Under the pieces are notes generated by a model. The model worked only from the letters and a program-made list of their open reading frames with translations, was not told the DNA's origin and did not search any database. A stretch of DNA of 64,000 nt from Pseudobdellovibrio exovorus JSS (lineage in GTDB: Bacteria > Bdellovibrionota > Bdellovibrionia > Bdellovibrionales > Bdellovibrionaceae), in NCBI RefSeq assembly GCF_000348725.1, contig NC_020813.1:2587563-2651562 (forward strand), in the 5' to 3' direction. Shown here in pieces: positions 33,341 through 41,923 of the stretch. How positions within the stretch are numbered: position 1 is the stretch's first letter; every line of letters begins with the position of its first letter. Made by a program: the position numbers and the translations under genes.

Positions 33341-34558
33341 ATGCAAACGAAATTGATCAATCAAGACATCAGCTTAGAAAGTCCGATGCGTATTCCTTTG
33401 ATACGCAAAGCTTTAACTGATCCTTTGATTCAATTAAGTCCGCGCGCGATCGATCATCGCTGGCAAAGCGAGGCTAGCTTGCCTGCAGCTACGGGATTTA
33501 ATCCCTACAGCATGAAGATCTACTTGCCCTTCAACAGCGTTGTTTTTGATTGGCTAAAAAATCCAGCGCAATCGGCTCGCCCTTTTAACGAAGACGATGC
33601 TCTGATTAAAAAACTTTTGCTGGTGGTGCATGACTACATTCACTGCTGGTCTATTCTGGCGGTACGCCAACTGCGTCCAGACCTCAACTTTGGCTGCGCA
33701 GAAATCACCTCTGAAAATTTTGAAGACATGGTGTTCTGCCATTTGTTAACAGAGGCCGCCGCCGTTGCCGGAGCCGACTACTGGTATTGGAGTCAAAACA
33801 AAATTAACGATCTTTGCCCGATTGGCACCAGAACAAATTCTTTTGCTGTTTCTTATCAATCCAGTGAACTTGGCGAGTTCCGCAAATTTAATCCTGACTT
33901 CAATCCCTTTCATAAAGACTTCCTGTCTTATTTGACGAGCAACTACTGCCGTGGTGATTTTGCAGGCTTTGATTTACTTAAGATCAAAGAAAGCCCCATG
34001 GTCTCCCATACGATTTTTCACGAAGTCAGCTATTCTCATTCCCAACGACTTTATTCACGTCGGATTATTTCTTCTTTTTCTAAGATGCCGGATAACTTTC
34101 ATCTGTCCGAAATGGCTGAATCTTTAAAAGCACCCGTTTCTTTTCGTGAAGACTGGAAAAAAGATCTGACCTTGCGCCTAGCTAATTTATTGTGGAATTA
34201 TATTTTGGATTTAGAGCCACAATTAGATTTTCAGTTAGACTCTCATACTGATCCACTTCAAGAAGAAACGCGCTGGCAAAGCCATAAAAATCACTACATG
34301 TACACCAATGTCAACTCCCTCACGGAAGAACAGCTTCAAGCCGAACTGAGCCACATGGAATGGAACGAAGACAAGTATTGGTTTTGGACACAGTATATTT
34401 CGACGTTTGAGTTTTCACAGTTTACCAAACTAGAACTAGATAAAATTCGCCTTGGTCTTTTAATTAAAAGCCAAGAGCGCCTTTTAGAAGTTGTGGATGG
34501 AAAAACGCGTTTAGCTTTGAATACCTACGAACCACAAACACTTTTTATTCCAAACTAA
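33341..34558 (+). CDS. Unknown protein with HDxxH...HLxTE motif, island member
   Basis: 405 residues, soluble. LLLVVHDYIHCW (His97-Asp98-x-x-His101) and CHLLTEAAAV (His134, Glu138) reproduce the motif pair of the 318-residue island protein with a 32-residue spacing. A pattern of His/Asp/Glu on predicted helices would suit a metal centre. AGGTAA precedes ATG 33341. A -10-like TATACT (33315-33320) lies in the 30-bp divergent gap. It is followed after 12 bp by the NIS-synthetase-like gene. Function unknown. Confidence 0.6.
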   Translation: MQTKLINQDISLESPMRIPLIRKALTDPLIQLSPRAIDHRWQSEASLPAATGFNPYSMKIYLPFNSVVFDWLKNPAQSARPFNEDDALIKKLLLVVHDYIHCWSILAVRQLRPDLNFGCAEITSENFEDMVFCHLLTEAAAVAGADYWYWSQNKINDLCPIGTRTNSFAVSYQSSELGEFRKFNPDFNPFHKDFLSYLTSNYCRGDFAGFDLLKIKESPMVSHTIFHEVSYSHSQRLYSRRIISSFSKMPDNFHLSEMAESLKAPVSFREDWKKDLTLRLANLLWNYILDLEPQLDFQLDSHTDPLQEETRWQSHKNHYMYTNVNSLTEEQLQAELSHMEWNEDKYWFWTQYISTFEFSQFTKLELDKIRLGLLIKSQERLLEVVDGKTRLALNTYEPQTLFIPN

Positions 34559-34570
34559 GGACGTTGACAC

Positions 34571-36283
34571 ATGAAGAACGTCCGCCAACAGGCTGAACTC
34601 AAAAAACAAATCGCGAAGACCTTTGTGATGGCTCAGCAAGAGCTCAATTCAATGTCTTCGCGCTCTGTGGCCTTAAATGATTTTCAAAATGATGTGACGG
34701 GTGCCCGTGTACAGAAAAACTCTTTTGTTGAAAATGGATTCCTGCCTTTAAAGAAAACCTTAGCCGCCCAAAAAGGGCTGCACGGAAAGACTCCCTATTG
34801 GCAACTGACTCCGCAAAGATTAAAACATCCAGCGGTATCAAGTGTTGTCGACAATCCCTTTCCCTATTTGAGCGCCCATCTTTGGGATCGCAGCGCTTTA
34901 CGTTTGCTAGAAAAAACCTTCGGGCCCGCGGATGGGTTTTTAACACAAGAAGTCCTTGTGAACCTTCGGACCATCTGTGCTTTTGCTGAAGATGCACCGA
35001 GAGGCTCCAACAAAGGAGTTTTCTGTGACCCGACCTTACTGAAGTTTTCCCATTATCAAAAAGATGAAGCGCGCGATTTGAGTCCCGCCGTTAGAAAAGG
35101 AATTTTTTTAGCGAATATCGAAATGTCGCATCTGTTAAAAGATAATCCTGTTTTTTTAAACGAACATAGCGGCACCACTTTTGATTTGCCAGACGAGAAT
35201 ACTTTTTTCTATCAGCTGCAACGTCAACTTCCCTTTGAACAAATGCAGTTAGACGGACAAGATCTGTATTTGCCGATCTTTGCTATCTACTCGCAGCAAC
35301 TGCGCCAGACGGCTTTAGAAAAGTTGATCTTTGGTGCTACTGTTTCTAGCGCTCAGTCTTCGACTGATTATCTAGCTTGGTTCAAACAGAATGTGGCGCG
35401 GCCGTTAATGCGTGTGATTTTTGATTCCTTTTTTAAATACGGAATTCACTTTGAATTACATCAGCAAAACCTCACTGTGCTTTTGCGGCAAGCGCAAACG
35501 GAATCGTTATTTGTTCAAGACTTCTATGATGTCTTGGAAGATCCGGTCGCACAGGCGTTGTTAAAACCCTTTGATGCAGAAGCGATCGTCACCCGCCAGC
35601 GTGCTCCGCTAGGGCTCTGTAATGAAATGGGTTTTGCTAGCGACGAACAGGGGCCAAAAAGTCTTTTAGCCATTGGTAGCTGGTATCGTCTTTTCTTGCG
35701 CGACTTCGGACAACATGAAAAGTGCGTTCGCGATGGCTTTTTATCTTTCTGCAAGGGCAACTCTCAGGACGGCGATTCAATTCCCACTCTGAGCTTTAAT
35801 GATATTTTTTCTGAGGGCATTGCAGAGGAACTTAAAAAATTCACTCAACAACATCAGATCGATTTTGATCTGTCTACCTTCCGTGAGCATGATATTGTTA
35901 TCGATTCTACCGCGGATTTTTATGCGCGCCTAACCGCTTTGCGAGAATTGATTTGTTTTTCTTTACTTAAGAAGCTGTCTCTGTCTGAAGCCACTAGCTC
36001 TTTAGCCGGAGCCTCAGGGGAAAATGCTTTGGATCGCTTTTATCAAACATTACGGGATGGCCATGGCATACTTCTGAGCTATGGCAGCGTCGTTCCCGAA
36101 AATCAAGACGAGCTACGCCTTGGATGGAATAGCTGGCTTTTATCGCCGCATCCTCGCCTGCAAGTTTTATTTCAAACGGACAAAGATAACCCGCGAAAAG
36201 CCCGCTATTTTGCAGCTCTTTTTCCGCGTCAACCTTCGGCTTTTTATTTAGAGTATTTTAAGGCTGTAAACTCAATTTCTTAA
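34571..36283 (+). CDS. Large unknown protein, distantly like NIS (IucA/IucC) synthetases
   Basis: 570 residues, soluble. The segment FFKYGIHFELHQQNLTVLLRQ (in pieces, about 287-306) followed by LFVQDFYDV closely resembles the central block of IucA/IucC-type siderophore synthetases (yG...E.H.QN...l, then RDF.G). The N-terminal ATP-binding signature of that family was not recognised, so the similarity covers only part of the protein. If real, it would form an amide or ester from a carboxylate. AAGGA precedes the ATG. It overlaps the convergent 120-residue gene by 26 bp. Confidence 0.5.
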   Translation: MKNVRQQAELKKQIAKTFVMAQQELNSMSSRSVALNDFQNDVTGARVQKNSFVENGFLPLKKTLAAQKGLHGKTPYWQLTPQRLKHPAVSSVVDNPFPYLSAHLWDRSALRLLEKTFGPADGFLTQEVLVNLRTICAFAEDAPRGSNKGVFCDPTLLKFSHYQKDEARDLSPAVRKGIFLANIEMSHLLKDNPVFLNEHSGTTFDLPDENTFFYQLQRQLPFEQMQLDGQDLYLPIFAIYSQQLRQTALEKLIFGATVSSAQSSTDYLAWFKQNVARPLMRVIFDSFFKYGIHFELHQQNLTVLLRQAQTESLFVQDFYDVLEDPVAQALLKPFDAEAIVTRQRAPLGLCNEMGFASDEQGPKSLLAIGSWYRLFLRDFGQHEKCVRDGFLSFCKGNSQDGDSIPTLSFNDIFSEGIAEELKKFTQQHQIDFDLSTFREHDIVIDSTADFYARLTALRELICFSLLKKLSLSEATSSLAGASGENALDRFYQTLRDGHGILLSYGSVVPENQDELRLGWNSWLLSPHPRLQVLFQTDKDNPRKARYFAALFPRQPSAFYLEYFKAVNSIS

Positions 36284-36620
36284 GATAGGCTTCCGCCTTA
36301 TCGAAAGAGTCCACCAAAACTGTATCTTGATACTTAAAGTTTTCAAAAAGTGCTGTTGAGGTTCCTTCGCAAATCACCACAGCAAATTCGTCCTTCCATA
36401 TTTTTTGAGCCTCTGACCACTCAGCACCATCTGCTTTTTTAAAAAGTCGTTCGCAAACAAGCTGTTCATAGGGTCCAAGAACCACTTCGCTTAAACGGCT
36501 ATCTGAGGTGCGATATAACGACAGTTTGTCTTGCTTCCATGTGGACCAAAACTCTGTCAGTTGCTTTTCCGCAATGGCACTTGAGGGTTTAGATAGAACG
36601 AGAACACGCAGTTGCCGCAT
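36258..36620 (-). CDS. Small protein of unknown function, island member
   Basis: 120 residues, begins MRQLRVLVLSKPSSAIAEKQL and contains FAVVICEGTSTALFENF, so an alternating beta-alpha fold is likely. No signal peptide. The start is 3 bp after the stop of the PP-loop gene, so it is in the same transcript. I recognise no family. Confidence 0.6.
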   Translation of the reverse strand: MRQLRVLVLSKPSSAIAEKQLTEFWSTWKQDKLSLYRTSDSRLSEVVLGPYEQLVCERLFKKADGAEWSEAQKIWKDEFAVVICEGTSTALFENFKYQDTVLVDSFDKAEAYLKKLSLQP

Positions 36621-36623
36621 GGA

Positions 36624-37580
36624 TTAACTTTCTGCCTCTGAATGATAGAAAAAATTTTCTTCCGCTGTTTTTGGTAATAGTGTTCTAACAGATGTTTTTA
36701 ATGGAAAGATTCGTTGTAGTGGCTCGCGGAATAGTTTTTCGTAAGCATCACCAATTCCATATCTGTTGGCATAGTACTCTTTTACTTTTTCAAAGCCTGT
36801 GTACTTTTGAGATCGTCCTGTTACGATTTTCGTGTCGAAGCCGCCTTGGTCAAAGGCATATTCTTTCATGTCATAGTGAGTAGCGAGTTTTAATTCCATA
36901 CGCTTCTTTTTCGAAGAGCCAGCAATGGTATGAGTTAAAAAAGAGAAGTAGAGTTCGGGTGTATATTGAAAAAAATGGCCGACTCCACTTTTTCCTGTCT
37001 GTTGGAAAAAGCGATCCACGCCGTATTCTTTGTCTTCTGATGTATATAAATAGCTTTCCTCTAACTCGTTGCCCTCGCGGTCGAAGTAGTTGATATAGGG
37101 AAAGCTTCCTGCAAAGACAGGAAGACCTTGAATCTGCTGTGCCAGCCAAAGATGCGTTGCAAATTGTGGCGAATTTGTTCGGTATTTTAATGCGTATTCA
37201 AGGTATTCACCGGACTCATAAAAACGGACAATACTTAAATCGATAAAGATTGGTTTTTTACCAATCTTTTCACAGAACTCCAAAGCATAGATTGTATCAT
37301 GATCATTAAACTCAGGTTGAAGTCGCATGATCACCAGCTCAAAAGGGACTTTGGCGGCCAACGCTGCCTGCGCTACGCATTCGCTATCAATTCCGCCGCT
37401 AAAGCAAATCATCAACGGAGTCTTATATTTTTCGTATATCAACTGGCACGCGCGCTGCGCTTCCACAAATGGCAACTGCGGACGCGAATTAAAGAGTTTA
37501 AAGTGTGTGAGCTGATGACCTTCTTTAGGTTCTGAAATCGAGTAATGCGAAAGATGAGATGCGGGATAGAATAGTGTCAT
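36624..37580 (-). CDS. PP-loop (asparagine-synthetase-like) ATPase
   Basis: 318 residues. The PP-loop SGGIDS (61-66, in MICFSGGIDSECVA) identifies the AANH superfamily, which adenylates a carboxyl or carbonyl oxygen before amide formation, thiolation or ligation. The glutaminase domain of true AsnB is absent. The remainder does not match NadE, GuaA or TilS that I can tell. It stands 6 bp after the HTTM gene and 3 bp before the 120-residue gene in a three-gene minus-strand unit. Confidence 0.7.
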   Translation of the reverse strand: MTLFYPASHLSHYSISEPKEGHQLTHFKLFNSRPQLPFVEAQRACQLIYEKYKTPLMICFSGGIDSECVAQAALAAKVPFELVIMRLQPEFNDHDTIYALEFCEKIGKKPIFIDLSIVRFYESGEYLEYALKYRTNSPQFATHLWLAQQIQGLPVFAGSFPYINYFDREGNELEESYLYTSEDKEYGVDRFFQQTGKSGVGHFFQYTPELYFSFLTHTIAGSSKKKRMELKLATHYDMKEYAFDQGGFDTKIVTGRSQKYTGFEKVKEYYANRYGIGDAYEKLFREPLQRIFPLKTSVRTLLPKTAEENFFYHSEAES

Positions 37581-37586
37581 CGTGAT

Positions 37587-39029
37587 TTAATTGTAACGGC
37601 CCATATGTCGTGCGATCAAGTCGTGACAGATATATTCTTGTTCGTCGGCGTAGGTAATGGTTGGCTTTAGTGGTGGTTCATCTGAAAACTTTCGGATGTA
37701 TCGCTTAACCACGATGCTGTAAATTTCAACTTTTCTTTTTTCACTATGATCCAGACAAAGTGCGGCCACCCATCTTTCTTTTTCATAGGTGTTGTGTATG
37801 GCCCGTTTCATCACGTGAAAGCGGCCCGCAATTAAGGAATCGGCTCGATCCACCCGTGGCAACAGAAATAGTTCGGTGTCGTCCTTGTGCTCTTTTACAT
37901 AAAAGAAGTAGTTGTTGTGCTGTGGGGAAAAATCTGAAAAGACAAACCAAAACTGATACAAAAAAGTCCGACTGAGGATTTCAAAATATTTTTGCATCTT
38001 TGGGTTTTCATCATGGTAAAGCGAAAGATAGTTACTAGACACGATCACAAGACAAGCCAAGATAGCTAAAGTGGCTTTCACCTTTCCGTAGGTTTTTTTG
38101 ACAGCAGAGGCTTTTGGGTTTTTTGACGGATCTTCCACTGTCTTTTCCTCTTCGGAAAAGCTGGCGTAGCGCCAACGACCAAGGGCATTCCAAAACTCTT
38201 TTGGAATCAACACCATCAGTGGCACCATTAAAAACCAGTACATCGTGGCATCTGAAACTAATAAATAACCAATGAAATGAAAAAAGGCCCAAAAAGCAAA
38301 AATTCCTCCATGAATCCACGCTTTTTTCCACGGAGCCAATAGCAACAGACTCAATAAAATCTGTAACAGAGGAAGTGCATAACTGATTCCTTGCAAGAGC
38401 CACGGAAACTGCGCCACAAACCCATAGCTTTCAAACACACCTTCAGACTGAATATTTCTAACAAAAAATAATCCCTGCTGCCAACTGTCGTGCGCTAACT
38501 TCGTGAAACCGGCAAAAAAGTAAAGACTGAAAAGCTGTACGAAATACGGCAAAGTCACAGGCCATGACCATGACGACTTCACCACTTCGGTTTGCTTTAA
38601 AAAGCTTCCTGTAGAAGAAAACTTTAATGGTAGGAATAGAATCCAATAACAAAAAAACGTAAAAACTAAATCACCGATGTGTGCGGCTAGATCATTCCTT
38701 CGCATCGTTAGGCGTAAAATAATCAACCAAACAACCAGCCAAACTTTCGGGCGCCAACCGATTATAAGAAAAATTCCCGCAATCGCCTGAAGGCCGATTA
38801 ACATCTGCCATTGCTGTAAACTCAAATTAGCAATCAGTTGATGAATCCACAATGAGCGACTGAAGAACTCGGCTGAAAAATCACGATAGCCATCTGTGCT
38901 GTACAGCCAACGAATATGGGGAAACTTAATTAGGGCGTCGTAAAGTGCTAGCAGTCCCGCGGCAATACGAAAAGCCACCAAAGAGCGTAGATCTATATCA
39001 AATAGAGAATTTAAAGTTCGCTTTATCAC
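37587..39029 (-). CDS. HTTM-domain membrane protein (vitamin K-dependent carboxylase-like)
   Basis: 480 residues with about eight hydrophobic segments. The N-terminus FDIDLRSLVAFRIAAGLLALYDALI and GYRDFSAEFF, then LIIGWRPKVWLVVWLIIL and YFFAGFTKL, follow the HTTM pattern found in bacterial relatives of gamma-glutamyl carboxylase. The bacterial members mostly lack a known substrate. A cytoplasmic or periplasmic C-terminal domain of about 140 residues (FYVKEHKDDTELFLLPRVD) follows. GTG start at 39029. It is the first gene of the three-gene unit. Confidence 0.75.
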   Translation of the reverse strand: MIKRTLNSLFDIDLRSLVAFRIAAGLLALYDALIKFPHIRWLYSTDGYRDFSAEFFSRSLWIHQLIANLSLQQWQMLIGLQAIAGIFLIIGWRPKVWLVVWLIILRLTMRRNDLAAHIGDLVFTFFCYWILFLPLKFSSTGSFLKQTEVVKSSWSWPVTLPYFVQLFSLYFFAGFTKLAHDSWQQGLFFVRNIQSEGVFESYGFVAQFPWLLQGISYALPLLQILLSLLLLAPWKKAWIHGGIFAFWAFFHFIGYLLVSDATMYWFLMVPLMVLIPKEFWNALGRWRYASFSEEEKTVEDPSKNPKASAVKKTYGKVKATLAILACLVIVSSNYLSLYHDENPKMQKYFEILSRTFLYQFWFVFSDFSPQHNNYFFYVKEHKDDTELFLLPRVDRADSLIAGRFHVMKRAIHNTYEKERWVAALCLDHSEKRKVEIYSIVVKRYIRKFSDEPPLKPTITYADEQEYICHDLIARHMGRYN

Positions 39030-39083
39030 GGGTTTCTTTAATATCTTGGCTGACTCAGTAAAAAAAGACTAGAGTTATATAGA

Positions 39084-40406
39084 GTGAACCCGACTTATAT
39101 TCTAGATTTCAAATCCGCTGTTCTCAAGTTGGCTCAAATTAAGATTCGTAGTCAAAGGCCTCGCTATGAGCGCGTTGCTTTTTTTCCCCGCCACGAAATG
39201 CGCGGCAGTTTGTTTGTCGCTATCACTCACTACGATTGGTCCGGATACGATTATCTAAAGACAGCGCTTGAAGCTGGTGTGGCCGGAGTCGTTCTAGAAA
39301 CCTCCCACGAACACTTAGCGGCCTTAATTCCCAACAATGTCGACGTCTATCTTGTCGAAAGTCACCGCGCCTTTTTAGCCTCTATGGCCCATGAATCCCG
39401 TCAAGAGTTTGATGGAGACGTCATTGCCATCACGGGAAGCACCGGAAAAAGCCAACTCGGCACGTGGCTGCAATACGCTTTAGATTTTCATTTTAAAACT
39501 CAGTTTAACGATGGCAATCGCAATAGTTTTTTCGGACTGTGTGAGTTGCTTCTGCATATTCGTCGAAGCACACAAAAGCTTGTCGTCGAATTAGGTGCCC
39601 GTCAACTCGGAGAGCTTTCTGCCTTAGGTGAAATTCTTCAGCCACAAAACGTCGTGCTGACCAACATTCAGCACTCGCATTTAAAATATCTTAAGAATTT
39701 ACAGAATGTCTTCGCCCTAAAAACAGAGCTGTTACAGGTTTCTTCTGTAGAAACTGTTTTTTTAAATGCTCTTGATCCCCTACAAAGTCCACTTCCCGAT
39801 CAGTTTCCAGATAAGACTTTTATATTTTATCATCCTGAAAAAGTTTCGTCTGAGTTAGGCTTGTCTGGCCCCCATGAAGCGCAAGCTTATGCCGCTGTCG
39901 ATGCAATAACAGACTTTCTTGGTGCGACCCCGATGCCAGAGTTTTCATTTTGGCCAAAGCTTCCTTTTAGCTTGTCGCAAATGCACACACGAAATGGCCA
40001 ACTGGCTTTGTTGGATGGGCGCGTGACAACACCGGAAAGTTTAGAAAACTTCCGTAAGATTTTTTCTACCTTGTTAGCTCAGCAGAAACCGCCAACATCT
40101 TTTGCTTTGATCTCTGGCTTTGTCGATTTCGATCCTGTACACGAGCTGGCCTTTATCAAGACTGCAGCCCAGCGGTGGGCTGAATTACCTTTGAAGAAAA
40201 TTTACTATGTTGGGCCACATGGTGAGTCTTTAAAAAAATTATATCTAGAAAATGGTGGACACGCCGAAGTGACTTTAGGAAAAAAAGAAGATGTGCAAAA
40301 AATTCTTGAGGAAATTCAGAGTCTAAGCCCCGAAGCTTTACTGGCGATTCAAGGACATCAAGAAGAGTGGTTTTTTAAATTGATGACAGAGCTAACGAAA
40401 AGTTAG
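39084..40406 (+). CDS. MurF-like ATP-dependent amide ligase
   Basis: 440 residues from GTG 39084. An N-terminal MurF-type domain (GSLFVAITHYDWSGYDYLKTALEAGVAGVVLE in pieces) precedes the P-loop ITGSTGKS, the NDGNRNSFFG segment (GNxNNxxG in MurF) and the TNIQHSHLKYLKNLQN / ALKTELL central region. Mur ligases join an amino acid or peptide to a carboxylate through an acyl phosphate. The genuine MurF normally sits in the mur/fts cluster, so this is probably a paralogue used by the island pathway. Its last codons form a strong hairpin. It converges with nuoN 23 bp away. Confidence 0.72.
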   Translation: MNPTYILDFKSAVLKLAQIKIRSQRPRYERVAFFPRHEMRGSLFVAITHYDWSGYDYLKTALEAGVAGVVLETSHEHLAALIPNNVDVYLVESHRAFLASMAHESRQEFDGDVIAITGSTGKSQLGTWLQYALDFHFKTQFNDGNRNSFFGLCELLLHIRRSTQKLVVELGARQLGELSALGEILQPQNVVLTNIQHSHLKYLKNLQNVFALKTELLQVSSVETVFLNALDPLQSPLPDQFPDKTFIFYHPEKVSSELGLSGPHEAQAYAAVDAITDFLGATPMPEFSFWPKLPFSLSQMHTRNGQLALLDGRVTTPESLENFRKIFSTLLAQQKPPTSFALISGFVDFDPVHELAFIKTAAQRWAELPLKKIYYVGPHGESLKKLYLENGGHAEVTLGKKEDVQKILEEIQSLSPEALLAIQGHQEEWFFKLMTELTKS

Positions 40407-40412
40407 CTCTGT
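40386..40412. terminator. Hairpin shared by the ends of the Mur-ligase-like and nuoN genes
   Basis: ACAGAGCTAAC (40386-40396), loop GAAAA and GTTAGCTCTGT (40402-40412) form a perfect 11-bp stem that includes the stop codon of the ligase gene. T-runs are short on both sides. A bidirectional terminator between convergent operons is the likely role. Confidence 0.6.
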
Positions 40413-40429
40413 TGTTAGAAAAATTCAGA

Positions 40430-41920
40430 TTAGCCTAAGCTTTTTTCGATCATGCTGAAGATCGGACCCGAGATCAAACCTAAAGCTAAAATCAACAATG
40501 CTGAAATCACCACAACAACTGTTGTTCCGTAGTGACCTTCTTCTTTTGTCGTACAATTTCCTTCTTTCATGTACATGACCACGATTGGACGTAAATAGTA
40601 GTACGCACCTAGAACCGAGTTCACAACACCCCAGAAAGCTAACCACAGAAGTCCTTCGTTAACCGCCGCACTGAATAAGTACAGCTTACCGAAGAAACCT
40701 AAAGCTGGTGGAATACCCGCTAAAGACAACAAGAAGATCGTAAAGCATAAAGCTAAAACTGGTTTTTGCTTTGCGAATCCAGCAAGGTCTTCTGTTTGAA
40801 CAAAGTGATTTTCATCTTTTTCAATCATGCTTAACACCGCAAACGCACCCATTGTCATAAGAGCGTACGTCATAATGTAAAACACGACGCTAGAAGCACC
40901 ATAAGCTGAGTTTTCACTGATACCCGCGGTGATCACACCCACCAAAACATAACCCGAGTGAGCTACTGACGAATACGCCAGTGTACGCTTCAAGTTGTTT
41001 TGAATTAATGCAGCCACGTTACCTGCTGTCATCGTGATAACGGCAAACCATTGCAAGATCATCAGTAAGTTCTCGGAACCCACTAGGCCTTTAGAGGCCA
41101 CAATTCTTAAGAACGCTGCAAATGAAGCGGCCTTAATCGCTGTCGCCATAAAAGAAGTGATCGGAGTCGGTGATCCCTGATAAACATCCGGTGTCCATGC
41201 ATGGAAGGGAGCAATCGAAACTTTAAAGCAGAAGCCCAGAACGATGAACGCAAAACCAAAAATAAATAGGTAGTTACTGCTTTTCAAAAGCATGTCAGCG
41301 TTTTGAATTAAAGCCAATGTGCTGACTGTTCCTGTTGTTCCGTAGATAAACGAAACGCCATACAAGAAAATCGCAGAAGCAAATGATCCCAATACGAAGT
41401 ATTTGATCGCCGCTTCTTTTGAAATGCGCTGTTCATGTGACATCGCGATCATTAAGTAAAGTGATAATGACATCAACTCTAATCCAATGAAAACCGTGAT
41501 CAGGTTCACCGCTGAAATCAAGATCAGCGCACCTAATAGCGAGTTCATTGCTAAAAACAACAATTCTGAAAACTGTTTACCACGAGTCGATGGGTTTTCG
41601 TACATCATCACCATTGCGCCACCCGCGATCACAACAGCCACAACACCTAACCACTGTGTTAATCCGTCAAAGATCAACTGGCCATTAAATGCCGTTGGGG
41701 CGCCCGAAGCTCCTTCGCCGCCGAAGACCATTAAAAGTCCCGCCGTCAAAGTTAAACCGATAAGAGCCTCAATGATTGTGGCTACAGGGTTTTGTTCGCG
41801 ATTGCCGCGCAACACTTTGATGGCGATTGGCAACAAGCTGAACAAAAACAACACGATCATCGGAGAGATCAGTAATACATCAGAAAGACCGACGGTTACG
41901 ATATTATTAATAGAAGACAT
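40430..41920 (-). CDS. nuoN: NADH-quinone oxidoreductase subunit N
   Basis: 496 residues, about 14 transmembrane segments, antiporter-like proton channel of complex I. The family core is visible: LISAVNLITVFIGLELMSLSLYLM, KEAAIKYFVLGSFASAI, FKVSIAPFHAWTPDVYQGSPTPITSFMATAIKAASF (in pieces) with the functional Lys and Glu residues. It is the last gene of the nuo operon, 3 bp after nuoM. Confidence 0.97.
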   Translation of the reverse strand: MSSINNIVTVGLSDVLLISPMIVLFLFSLLPIAIKVLRGNREQNPVATIIEALIGLTLTAGLLMVFGGEGASGAPTAFNGQLIFDGLTQWLGVVAVVIAGGAMVMMYENPSTRGKQFSELLFLAMNSLLGALILISAVNLITVFIGLELMSLSLYLMIAMSHEQRISKEAAIKYFVLGSFASAIFLYGVSFIYGTTGTVSTLALIQNADMLLKSSNYLFIFGFAFIVLGFCFKVSIAPFHAWTPDVYQGSPTPITSFMATAIKAASFAAFLRIVASKGLVGSENLLMILQWFAVITMTAGNVAALIQNNLKRTLAYSSVAHSGYVLVGVITAGISENSAYGASSVVFYIMTYALMTMGAFAVLSMIEKDENHFVQTEDLAGFAKQKPVLALCFTIFLLSLAGIPPALGFFGKLYLFSAAVNEGLLWLAFWGVVNSVLGAYYYLRPIVVMYMKEGNCTTKEEGHYGTTVVVVISALLILALGLISGPIFSMIEKSLG

Positions 41921-41923
41921 TTT

